Shown here: piece after piece, positions 7,232 through 13,747 of the stretch
How the letters are laid out: every line of letters begins with the position of its first letter
Position numbering within the stretch: position 1 is the stretch's first letter
Assembly: GCA_964636485.1 (NCBI GenBank)
Contig: CAZWSO010000039.1
Coordinates: forward strand, 1 to 18,340
From: CAYXRS01 sp964636485
Lineage (GTDB): Bacteria; Gemmatimonadota; Gemmatimonadetes; Gemmatimonadales; Gemmatimonadaceae
Direction: 5' to 3'
DNA: 18,340 bases
Program-made: the position numbers and the translations under genes
Notes under the pieces: model-generated
Seen by the model: the letters and a program-made list of their open reading frames with translations, nothing else
What the model was told of the DNA's origin: nothing
The model's database searches: none

Positions 7232-8886
7232 GCGGCCTCCGCGGCGGCGGGCATGGCGGCAGGGAGGAGAACGGTGAACTGCGTTCCCGAGGCAGAGCTG
7301 TCGACGAACACAAGGCCGCGATGAGCTTCGATGGCGCGGTGCACCACCGGAAGGCCAAGGCCGCTCCCTCCCTTTTTGGTCGTAAAGAACGGATCGAACA
7401 TGCGTTCGCGAACGTCGGACGGAATGCCACCTCCCTGGTCGGCCACCACCAGCGTGATCGCATCGCCGCCCAACGCGACGCCGCGCGGAAGATTGGCTGG
7501 CCCCACGCGGCCGACCTCGACACGCACCTGGCCGCCGTTGGGCGAGGCCTGCACGGCGTTCAGCACCATGTTGAACACCGCTCGGTGAAGCAGGTCCTCG
7601 TCGCCTTCGACCAGCAGCGCTCTCCCGCTGGGAGCTTCGTCGCATTTGATCTGCACTTGCTCGCGACGATCGGGGTGCGCGGCCGCCAGCGCGACGGCCG
7701 AGCGCGCCACCGCGCCCAGATCGACGAGCACCACGCGCGTGACGCGAACGCGGGCGAAGTCCAGGAAGTCGGAGAGCAGTCGCGACAGTCGATCGGACTC
7801 TCGCACGATCAGTGAGGCAAGCGTCCGCTCGTCGCTTGTTGCCCGCGGCGATCGGCCAAGCTGCTCCACCGCGCTTCGTATGGATGCGAGCGGATTCTTG
7901 ATCTCGTGCGCCAGCGACGCGCTCAGCTCGGTGACGGCTTCCAGGCGTTCGGCGCGCAGCCTCAGCTCCTCCAGCCGCTTGTTGTCGCTGATGTCCTGAA
8001 AGATCACCGTCGTGACGGTGCCTCCGCCGCCGCCTCCACCCGACGAAGGCTCCGCCTCGGTAATGGTCGTGGAGAGTCCGATCGGAACGGTGCGGCCATC
8101 GCGCGTGAGCACCGCTTCGCCCCTGGTCGTGCGGATGCCGTCCGCGACCGCCTGTCGCAGCGCCTGCGACAGACCCGGTGCGACGGGCTCCAGCAGCGGG
8201 AATGCCGATCGCCCCAGCACGCCGTCGGCATCGAAGCCGAGCATTGCGCCCGCCGCCAGGTTGGCGTGCAGCAACCGCCCGCGAGAGTCCACCGTGATGA
8301 TGCCGCTGCGAATGTTGCGCAGCACGTCCTCGGCGTGAAGCCGCGTCTGCTCGAGCTGTGCTTCCAGCTCTTCGGTGTTCGCGCCCGCTTCGCGCAGGCG
8401 GGCACCCAGATAGCCGGTACCGATTGCGGCGATGGCGAACACGACCAGCTGAAGGATGACGCCGACGTCCACATCGGTTGTGCGGCTCCAGAGCACGTCG
8501 GCGTAGTAGAGCACGTTGCCGAGCGTCGCCACCAGCAGCCCGCCGCTCGCCGGCAGCAGCAGCGATGCGCTGGCGATGACGAGGATGTACAGGGCGGCGA
8601 ACTGCGATGCGGCGCCACCGGTGAGATGCACCACCGTCGTGACGAGCGCGAGGTCGAAGACGTGCTGAAAATAGCAGAACGTGCGCGTGGCGGCGCGGCG
8701 GCGGAGCGTCGTCCACCAGGCCGAGCCGGCGGTGAAAACGAGCGTGCCAACCAGGGCGAGCGAGGCGACGAGCGTATCCGTTACATCCGCCTCCCGCCAT
8801 GCGAACACCGCCGCCACAAAGATGGCGGCGGCCAGCGAGATGCGGCCGATGTAGATCCAGCGAAGGATGCTTTGCGGTTGATACAT
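7228..8886 (-). CDS. pilS: PilS-like multi-TM PAS sensor histidine kinase
   Basis: An inner-membrane sensor kinase of 552 residues. It starts MYQPQSILRWIYIGRISL, the pattern of PilS-type kinases, and has about six TM helices between residues 10 and 160. A coiled-coil linker (about 165-190) leads to a PAS domain (about 190-300), then the H-box SLAHEIKNPLASIRSAVEQLG with His327, N-box VFNMVLNAVQA (about 437-447), G1 DQGGGIP (483-489), FDPFFTTKKGGSGLGLPVV and a short Ala-rich tail. Seven Gly codons in a row (8020-8040) interrupt the PAS domain between two beta strands. In PilSR systems this kinase monitors pilin level in the membrane and phosphorylates PilR; that role is transferred from the family. 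ATG 8886 has only a weak ribosome site. This is the first gene of the minus-strand cluster. Confidence 0.87.
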   Translation of the reverse strand: MYQPQSILRWIYIGRISLAAAIFVAAVFAWREADVTDTLVASLALVGTLVFTAGSAWWTTLRRRAATRTFCYFQHVFDLALVTTVVHLTGGAASQFAALYILVIASASLLLPASGGLLVATLGNVLYYADVLWSRTTDVDVGVILQLVVFAIAAIGTGYLGARLREAGANTEELEAQLEQTRLHAEDVLRNIRSGIITVDSRGRLLHANLAAGAMLGFDADGVLGRSAFPLLEPVAPGLSQALRQAVADGIRTTRGEAVLTRDGRTVPIGLSTTITEAEPSSGGGGGGGTVTTVIFQDISDNKRLEELRLRAERLEAVTELSASLAHEIKNPLASIRSAVEQLGRSPRATSDERTLASLIVRESDRLSRLLSDFLDFARVRVTRVVLVDLGAVARSAVALAAAHPDRREQVQIKCDEAPSGRALLVEGDEDLLHRAVFNMVLNAVQASPNGGQVRVEVGRVGPANLPRGVALGGDAITLVVADQGGGIPSDVRERMFDPFFTTKKGGSGLGLPVVHRAIEAHRGLVFVDSSASGTQFTVLLPAAMPAAAEAA

Positions 8887-8944
8887 CCAGGTCTGATGAA
8901 AGGAGCACAGGGCGCGCGTGCCGCGCCGCTGCGCCGCCGAAGGC

Positions 8945-8973
8945 TTGGCGTGTACGTTCGGCTGCGCTATATC
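8945..8973 (+). promoter_or_regulatory. Candidate sigma-70 promoter for the arfB-like gene
   Basis: TTGGCG at 8945-8950 and TATATC at 8968-8973 are separated by 17 bp, each matching four of six consensus bases. The predicted start near 8980 leaves a leader of about 50 nt before the GTG at 9031. Its -10 overlaps the -10 proposed for the divergent pilS promoter. Confidence 0.4.
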
Positions 8974-8993
8974 TGGACGAGCAGTGGAGGCAA
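8966..8993 (-). promoter_or_regulatory. Candidate sigma-70 promoter for the pilS-pilR cluster
   Basis: On the minus strand TTGCCT (8993-8988) and TATAGC (8971-8966) are 16 bp apart, each with four of six consensus matches. Transcription would begin near 8959, giving a leader of about 73 nt before pilS. The two divergent -10 boxes share the GCTATATC core. The match is weak and made by eye. Confidence 0.3.
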
Positions 8994-9030
8994 CGGGTTA
9001 CGGCGCTGAAGCGGAGGAGATGGTGCAGCC

Positions 9031-9462
9031 GTGAGCGATGGTCTGGTGGTGCGCCGGGGAGTGGTGATCCCCTTTGCCGAGCTGCGCTTCCGTGCAACCC
9101 GATCCGGCGGCCCCGGCGGACAGCACGTGAATACCTCGGCTACGCGGGTGGAGTTGACCTGGTGCGTGCGGGAAAGCGCCGCTCTCACCGAAGCGCAGCG
9201 TCAGCTCATCGAGACGCGCCTCGCTAAACGTCTGGACGCGAGCGGGTGCCTGCGCGTCGTGGCCGACACGCACAGAAGTCAGCTCCTGAACCGCGAGGCG
9301 GCGGAGGATCGCCTGGTGAAGCTCGTCCGCGGAGCGCTGGTGGTGCGGCGCCGCCGCGTGCCCACGCGACCCACGGCGGCCTCCCGGGAGCGCCGGCTTG
9401 CCGAGAAGCGCCGGCGCTCGGAGCAGAAACGCTCCCGCGGACGGCCCGCGGCCGAGGAGTGA
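9031..9462 (+). CDS. arfB: ArfB/YaeJ-type alternative ribosome-rescue peptidyl-tRNA hydrolase
   Basis: A stop-codon-independent release factor that hydrolyses peptidyl-tRNA on ribosomes stalled without a stop codon. It has 143 residues, the usual ArfB length. The catalytic loop RSGGPGGQHVN (GGQ at about 27-29) sits near the N-terminus, with no codon-recognition domain as in RF1/RF2. The C-terminus from about residue 105 is strongly basic (RRRRVPTRPT, then EKRRRSEQKRSRGR), like the ArfB tail that inserts into the mRNA entry channel. The GTG start at 9031 has GGAGGAG about 13 bases upstream, which is somewhat far. The neighbouring ATG and GTG codons inside that spacer are out of frame. It is transcribed alone, divergent from pilS and convergent with the CBS gene. 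Confidence 0.9.
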   Translation: MSDGLVVRRGVVIPFAELRFRATRSGGPGGQHVNTSATRVELTWCVRESAALTEAQRQLIETRLAKRLDASGCLRVVADTHRSQLLNREAAEDRLVKLVRGALVVRRRRVPTRPTAASRERRLAEKRRRSEQKRSRGRPAAEE

Positions 9463-9470
9463 TGAGCCGC

Positions 9471-9498
9471 GGCGGACGAAGGTGCGCACACCTCCGCC
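9471..9498. terminator. Imperfect hairpin between convergent genes
   Basis: AGGTG (9480-9484) and CACCT (9489-9493) form a stem with loop CGCA, extended by GGCGG (9471-9475) and CCGCC (9494-9498) across a 4-nt bulge. It fills the 48-bp space between the stops of the arfB-like and CBS genes and could act for both. There is no T-run on either side, so it is at best a weak intrinsic terminator. Confidence 0.35.
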
Positions 9499-9510
9499 CG
9501 CCGGAGAGGC

Positions 9511-10617
9511 TCAGCTGAACAGCCGACTCCAGAACGAGCGCTTCGACGAGATCTCCTCGAGCGCCTCTTGGAGCGCCTCATCGTAATCCGCCCGCGTCGC
9601 GAGGTCGGCCATGGAAATGATTCCCACAAGCCGGTCGCTGTTGTCCACCACGGGCACGCGCCGCACCTGATTGTCGCCCATCATCCGGATGACGTCGTAC
9701 ACCGACTCGTTCGGGGTGGCGCACTCGACGTCATCCGTCATCAGCTCTGTGGCGCGCAGCCGCGTCGGGTCCTTTCCCTCCGGCACTGAGCGCATGACGA
9801 TGTCCCGGTCGGTGATGACGCCGAGCAGGCGGCGCTCCTCGTCCACTACAGGGACGATGCCGGTGTTCTCGTCGCGCATGATGCCGGCAACATCGCGGAT
9901 ACTCGTTTCGGGTGTGGCCGAGCGTACGTCCTTGGTCATGATCTCGCGCGCCGTCAGCGGCTCGCGCTGCCATCTGCTCCGCCGTCCTTCCGTAGCACTG
10001 CCACGACCGCGCTCCTCCTGGCGTCCGAACCCGCTGCCGTAGCTGCGCTCCCAGCCCGGCTCGTTGCTGTAGTCGGCGTAGTCGGCCCGGCCCCCCATGG
10101 ATGTCTCGCGGTGGCCGCCCTCGTAACCACGTTCTTCCGGGTCGCCCATCGAGCGGGCGCCGCCATACGAGCGCTCGGAACGCCCGCGGTACTCGCGGCT
10201 GGTGTCCCTGCCAGACTCGCGACCGCCATGCTCGCGACCTCCACGCTCGCGACCGACATGCTCGCGACCGCCGTACTCGCCGCGTTCGCTCCCGAACTCG
10301 GGCTGCTCCTCACCCCAGTCGCGGGAACCGCCGCGGTAGCCACCGCCGCGCCCGCTCATGCGGCCATACTCGTCCACGTCTCCCCAGTGCCGCGATGAGC
10401 CAGACAACCCCTGGCCCCCGCGCCCACGTGTCTGCCGCTGCTGTGCGCGTCCGAAGAAGCTACCGCGCTCCTGGCCGCCGGTCAGGCGCACGTCGTCACG
10501 CTGGCGCGCCTCCGGCTCGGTTTCGGGACGCTGCCGAGCGCCACCGCCATGCGCGTGGGCTCCTCCCTCCTCCTCGCGCCCGCGGCGCGTCGCCTTCCGT
10601 TCCCTGTTTTCCGCCAT
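9511..10617 (-). CDS. CBS-pair protein with long Gly/Arg-rich low-complexity N-terminus
   Basis: A protein of 368 residues with two very different halves. Residues 1 to about 220 are hydrophilic, predicted disordered and rich in Gly, Arg, Glu, Ser and Tyr, with RG/RGG-like motifs and repeated GREHG/GRERG units (about residues 110-140). Residues about 221-350 form a Bateman module of two CBS domains: first LTAREIMTKDVRSATPETSI to GVITDRDIVM, second ATELMTDDVECATPNESVYD to VGIISMADLA. These modules usually bind adenine nucleotides. A short acidic, then aromatic tail (KRSFWSRLFS) follows. The start ATG 10617 has a strong GGGGAGG eight bases upstream; a longer frame to 10722 has no such support. 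There is no TM segment or signal peptide. No effector domain is visible, so the function is unknown. The gene is divergent from ackA. Confidence 0.85.
   Translation of the reverse strand: MAENRERKATRRGREEEGGAHAHGGGARQRPETEPEARQRDDVRLTGGQERGSFFGRAQQRQTRGRGGQGLSGSSRHWGDVDEYGRMSGRGGGYRGGSRDWGEEQPEFGSERGEYGGREHVGRERGGREHGGRESGRDTSREYRGRSERSYGGARSMGDPEERGYEGGHRETSMGGRADYADYSNEPGWERSYGSGFGRQEERGRGSATEGRRSRWQREPLTAREIMTKDVRSATPETSIRDVAGIMRDENTGIVPVVDEERRLLGVITDRDIVMRSVPEGKDPTRLRATELMTDDVECATPNESVYDVIRMMGDNQVRRVPVVDNSDRLVGIISMADLATRADYDEALQEALEEISSKRSFWSRLFS
10216..10275. repeat. Four tandem 15-bp repeats inside the CBS-protein gene
   Basis: Four consecutive 15-bp units beginning CTCGCGACC occupy 10216-10230, 10231-10245, 10246-10260 and 10261-10275, followed by a partial unit CTCGCC. 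They differ only at a few positions near the 3' end of each unit. The length is a multiple of three, so copy-number change keeps the frame. On the minus strand each unit encodes a five-residue block of the type G-R-E-x-G/V in the disordered N-terminal region of the CBS protein. Confidence 0.85.
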
Positions 10618-10849
10618 ACTCGTTGCCTCCCCGCTGAATTCACGGTGCAATCCCACGCCGGGGGATCTCGAACCCATCGAGAGGCCGCATGGAGCATGCC
10701 CTGCGCGCGCTCCGGCGCGCACAATTCCGCGCAGCGTCCTGTCCGCGCGCAGCGTACCTGGAAACCGGGAACGTGATCTGGTGAGGGCCAGCGCATACTG
10801 CTACTCTCTGTCGCGTCCGAGCTCCCGAACCGGCACCAGAGGCATTCGC
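10618..10849. other. Divergent intergenic region between the CBS gene and ackA
   Basis: No convincing gene here. It holds the ribosome site of the CBS gene (10626-10632, minus strand), a TCTCGA-ACCCA-TCGAGA inverted repeat (10666-10671 with 10677-10682), and a GC-rich stem TGCGCGC/GCGCGCA (10702-10708 with 10715-10721). I found no clear sigma-70 or sigma-54 promoter in either direction. The inverted repeats could be operator or leader structures, but nothing decides that. Confidence 0.4.
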
Positions 10850-12094
10850 GTGTACATCCTCGTCCTCAACGTTGGATCGTCGACGCTCAAGTTCCAGCTC
10901 GTGCACACCGACGCCGAGCGGATGGCGGCAAACGAGGATGTACGACTCGCGCGCGGGCAGGTGGAGCGTGTCGGTGGAGAGGCGGTCTTCATCTTTCGCG
11001 GTGCCGATGGCGTACCGCTGCACGGGACGGCGCAGCTGCGCGATCACCGCGCCGCCATCGAGTACATCGTGGCCTGGATGTCGGAGTCGGGATCACCCGT
11101 CCCGGTTGGCAGCGTGGCCGAGATCGGCGCCGCCGGCCACCGCGTGGTTCATGGCGGCGAGCGATTCCAGCGGTCGGTCCGGATCACCGACGACGTGCTG
11201 CGCGGCATCGAGGAGACGATCGAGCTGGCACCTCTGCACAATCCGCACAACCTGAAGGGGATCCACGCGGTAAGCTCGGTGCTCGGCGCCGCCATACCGC
11301 AGGTGGCGGTATTCGACACCGCCTTCCATCAGACGCTTCCCGAACGGGCCTACCTGTACGCCATTCCGTACAGTTTCTACCGCCGGCATCGCGTACGTCG
11401 CTACGGCTTTCACGGCACGTCGCACCGCTACGTGGCGCACCGGTACCGGCAACTCACAGGAGGCGCGCGCGACGCGACGCGCATCATCACGTTGCATCTC
11501 GGCAACGGGTGCTCGGCCTGCGCCATTGCCGGCGGAGACTCCGTGGACACTTCAATGGGCTTCACGCCGCTGGAAGGGCTGGTCATGGGAACGCGCTCCG
11601 GGGATCTCGACCCCGCCATCCTCGACTATCTGGCGGCCAAGGAAGGGCTCTCCCTGCACGAGATCGAGGGGATGCTGAACAAGCAGTCGGGACTGCTGGG
11701 ACTCTCAGGGCTCACAAGCGACATGCGCGAGCTGCTTGCTGAGGCTGACGAGCATGACGACAGGCGGGCACGGCTCGCCATCGAGATCTTCTGTTACCGG
11801 GTGCGCAAGTATTTGGGCGCCTATCTGGCGGCCCTCGGCGGCGCGGATGCTATCGTCTTCGCCGGCGGTATCGGCGAGAACTCTCCCGCCATCCGCGCCC
11901 TCATCTGCGAGGGCATGGAGTGGCTCGGCATCCAGCTCGATGCCGCCGCAAATGCCGCCGCCATCGGTGGGCAGGAATCCCGCATCGATGCTCCCGGCGC
12001 GCGCGCCGAGTTGTGGGTGATCCCAACCGACGAGGAGCTGCTGATCGCCCGGGATACGCACCGGGTGATCACCGGAGTGGAGGGAAGGTTCTGA
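10850..12094 (+). CDS. ackA: Acetate kinase
   Basis: Interconverts acetyl phosphate plus ADP with acetate plus ATP in the cytoplasm, the second step of the Pta-AckA pathway. The protein has 414 residues, close to the family norm. Signature parts are NVGSSTLKF at 7-15 (Asn7, Ser residues of the first phosphate motif), GHRVVHGG with Arg98, VFDTAFHQTLP with Asp156, YGFHGTSHRYV with His188, HLGNGCSACAI, GTRSGDLDP and FAGGIGENS. All expected catalytic residues are present. The GTG start at 10850 has AGAGG seven bases upstream and places VYILVLNVGSS at the N-terminus as in homologues; upstream in-frame codons are not conserved in character. No phosphotransacetylase or phosphoketolase gene is adjacent. 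A butyrate or propionate kinase role is less likely given the motifs. Confidence 0.96.
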   Translation: MYILVLNVGSSTLKFQLVHTDAERMAANEDVRLARGQVERVGGEAVFIFRGADGVPLHGTAQLRDHRAAIEYIVAWMSESGSPVPVGSVAEIGAAGHRVVHGGERFQRSVRITDDVLRGIEETIELAPLHNPHNLKGIHAVSSVLGAAIPQVAVFDTAFHQTLPERAYLYAIPYSFYRRHRVRRYGFHGTSHRYVAHRYRQLTGGARDATRIITLHLGNGCSACAIAGGDSVDTSMGFTPLEGLVMGTRSGDLDPAILDYLAAKEGLSLHEIEGMLNKQSGLLGLSGLTSDMRELLAEADEHDDRRARLAIEIFCYRVRKYLGAYLAALGGADAIVFAGGIGENSPAIRALICEGMEWLGIQLDAAANAAAIGGQESRIDAPGARAELWVIPTDEELLIARDTHRVITGVEGRF

Positions 12095-12115
12095 GGGGCC
12101 CCGGCCACAGCCGCC

Positions 12116-12140
12116 GTTCAAGGGGACGGGCTCCTTGAAC
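12116..12140. terminator. Strong hairpin between convergent ackA and the exported-protein gene
   Basis: GTTCAAGG (12116-12123) and CCTTGAAC (12133-12140) are perfect reverse complements. The stem extends by one G-T and one G-C pair, leaving a 5-nt loop ACGGG. It lies between the ackA stop (12094) and the stop of the minus-strand gene (12149), where a two-way terminator would serve both. No T-run follows on either strand. Confidence 0.5.
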
Positions 12141-12148
12141 GCACCCCG

Positions 12149-12952
12149 CTACCGGCTCACCCTCTCTACCATTGCCGTCATCGTTTGCTTTAGCGGCATC
12201 TTCATCTCCCCGAAGCTGAACTCCATAGTAGTTTCCTGCTCGCTGCGTGAGCCCAGGTAGATGCCGGAGGAAGTCACGAAGTACGTGGCGGCGCCCGTTC
12301 CGACGCCGGATATCAGCACGGTCTGACCCTGTCCGCTCGCCGTACCCGATATGCTGACATCCACGCTCTGCTGAATCCGCTGCGCGCGCTGTCCCGCGAA
12401 GCTCGTATCGCCAGCGAGCGTGGAGCGCGCGATCACGCGGCGCACCATGTCCAGATCGGTCGTTTCCACGGCACTGTCGGTGGTGTCCGTCCAGGCCGCA
12501 CCGGAGCGCGTGCTCGGCGGTAGCCCGACGAGAAAATGACGCATCGACAGCACGATGGACTGGGCCTCCGCGTCGTCGCTGAGCTCTGCCGGCGGCTGCA
12601 GGTCGTAGATGCGGCCGCGTGGCGACATCGTACCGCTCAGCCGTACTCCCACCAGGCGTTCGACCCCGGACGGGAGGGCCGGCTCCACGCGGGCCGAGTC
12701 GATCCTGATGTGGACGCGCAAAGTGTCAGGCGAGCCGCGCTGGATTTCCACCGTCACGAACTGCATGGTCGTCACCTGCCGCTCCTGCGCCTCACCCATC
12801 ATCTCGCTCGTCTGGTTGAGCTGTGAGATAACGCGGTACTGCGACGTGCCGGGTGCGTAGGCCATATCCCCGCGCTGCGCAGACAGGGGCGGCGCGAGCA
12901 GAGCCAGCAATGCCATGGCGACAGGCAACAGGGGGCGCGAAGGAACTCTCAT
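12149..12952 (-). CDS. Exported protein of unknown function
   Basis: A secreted or periplasmic protein of 267 residues. The N-terminus MRVPSRPLLPVAMALLALLAPPLSA is a clear Sec signal peptide with predicted signal peptidase I cleavage LSA|QR after residue 25; there is no lipobox Cys. The mature part has no Cys, is rich in Thr, Ser, Val, Gln and Glu with alternating beta-like stretches (TTMQFVTVEIQRG, LRVHIRIDSARVEP, TYFVTSSGIYLGSRSEQET), and ends LKQTMTAMVERVSR. I do not recognise a catalytic motif. It could be a beta-rich envelope protein. ATG 12952 has AGGAG six bases upstream, an excellent site; the frame remains open further upstream, but across the neighbouring gene. It converges on ackA and is divergent from the DUF4129 operon. 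Confidence 0.82.
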   Translation of the reverse strand: MRVPSRPLLPVAMALLALLAPPLSAQRGDMAYAPGTSQYRVISQLNQTSEMMGEAQERQVTTMQFVTVEIQRGSPDTLRVHIRIDSARVEPALPSGVERLVGVRLSGTMSPRGRIYDLQPPAELSDDAEAQSIVLSMRHFLVGLPPSTRSGAAWTDTTDSAVETTDLDMVRRVIARSTLAGDTSFAGQRAQRIQQSVDVSISGTASGQGQTVLISGVGTGAATYFVTSSGIYLGSRSEQETTMEFSFGEMKMPLKQTMTAMVERVSR

Positions 12953-13045
12953 GCGGTACTCCTGCCATAGTGAGGGGGCCGACCGATCGGCAGCCCATCC
13001 TGCATGCATGAACGATCGCCTGCCGCGGTGAGCAATACCAGGGTG

Positions 13046-13074
13046 CTGACGGAGACGGCCTCGCGGCCTAGATT
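13046..13074 (+). promoter_or_regulatory. Candidate sigma-70 promoter for the DUF4129-DUF4350-moxR-DUF58 operon
   Basis: CTGACG (13046-13051) and TAGATT (13069-13074) are 17 bp apart, each with four of six consensus bases. Transcription would begin near 13081, leaving a leader of about 30 nt before the GTG at 13112. The 159-bp gap also holds a small stem GCCGA-CCGA-TCGGC (12979-12992) closer to the divergent gene. Confidence 0.4.
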
Positions 13075-13111
13075 CCGCCCCGTCATCCCTCTGCCTACCC
13101 GCTGACCCCGC

Positions 13112-13747
13112 GTGCTGACGACCAGCCAGTATACAGCCGACGAAACGATCCGGGAAACCGCTCGCCAGGTCTACCGGTCCGCGGAGTACAATCGGTTCTC
13201 CATCTGGGAACGGGTGTGGGGATTCGCCACCGATCTTTTCTCGCGCTTCGTGGCTCGCATAGTCCAGGCGCTGGAATCGGTGGTGCCGCCCACGGGTTTG
13301 GGCAGGACGATGCTCGTCATGCTGCTCGTCGTGCTCGTCGCGCTCGCTGTCTGGATCACGGTGCTGTGGTGGCGGCGGCGCGACGCCCGTCGCCGGGTCG
13401 AGCGGGAGCAGCGGTGGGGGGGGCGCGATGCCGTTGCGACTCTTCGTTCCGCCGAGGAGCTCGCCTCGAGAGGGCTGTTCACCGATGCGGCGCACACTCT
13501 CTATGCAGCGCTGCTGGTTACGGTTTCCCAGCGCGGGCACGTCAGGCTGCACCACTCCAAGACGATCGGCGACTACGTGCGGGAGTTACGCCGCCGTACG
13601 CCGGCGCTGTTCGCCCGCTTTCGTGAGTTCTCGCGCACGTACGAGCTGGTGATATATGGACTCGACGAGTGCGACCGGGAGCGGTACGAGCGGCTGCTCG
13701 CCCTCGCCCTTCCGATCGTGCAGCCTGCCCGGGAGAGCGGTCCGTGA
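13112..13747 (+). CDS. DUF4129 domain membrane protein
   Basis: First gene of a four-gene operon; 211 residues. The N-terminal part (1-62, ETARQVYRSAEYNRFSIWERVWGFATDLF) is amphipathic and resembles the segment before the membrane helix in DUF4129 proteins. One TM helix lies at about 66-87 (MLVMLLVVLVALAVWITVLWW) followed by a basic stop-transfer RRRDARRRVERE. The cytoplasmic DUF4129 region spans about 105-205, with the typical A-x-x-LYAALL, TIGDYVRELRRR and FxxxSRTYELVIYGL pattern. It is shorter than transglutaminase-fused relatives. The GTG start at 13112 has no visible ribosome site, so the exact N-terminus is uncertain. The stop overlaps the next GTG (GTGA). The molecular function of the family is unknown. 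Confidence 0.8.
   Translation: MLTTSQYTADETIRETARQVYRSAEYNRFSIWERVWGFATDLFSRFVARIVQALESVVPPTGLGRTMLVMLLVVLVALAVWITVLWWRRRDARRRVEREQRWGGRDAVATLRSAEELASRGLFTDAAHTLYAALLVTVSQRGHVRLHHSKTIGDYVRELRRRTPALFARFREFSRTYELVIYGLDECDRERYERLLALALPIVQPARESGP

Noticed and set aside
7232..9097. Long open frame continuing upstream from the pilR-like gene through the pilS region on the minus strand
   Set aside because: It is out of frame with the clear PilS protein, has low-complexity Arg/Ala/Gly composition and no domain; the long frame is an effect of high GC content.
10216..10275. CRISPR-like array
   Set aside because: Units are 15 bp, directly adjacent, without spacers, and in frame with a protein repeat.
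10101..10637. Plus-strand open frame with ARDLHARDRHARDR-like repeats
   Set aside because: It is the complement of the Gly/Arg repeat region of the CBS protein; it has no ribosome site and no recognisable domain.
10358..10849. Plus-strand frame running into ackA from upstream
   Set aside because: It is antisense to the CBS-protein gene and Arg/Pro/Ser-rich; acetate kinase homology begins at the GTG at 10850 with its own ribosome site.
12953..13555. N-terminal extension of the exported-protein gene on the minus strand
   Set aside because: The signal peptide begins at 12952 with an AGGAG site directly before it, and the extension runs antisense to the DUF4129 gene.
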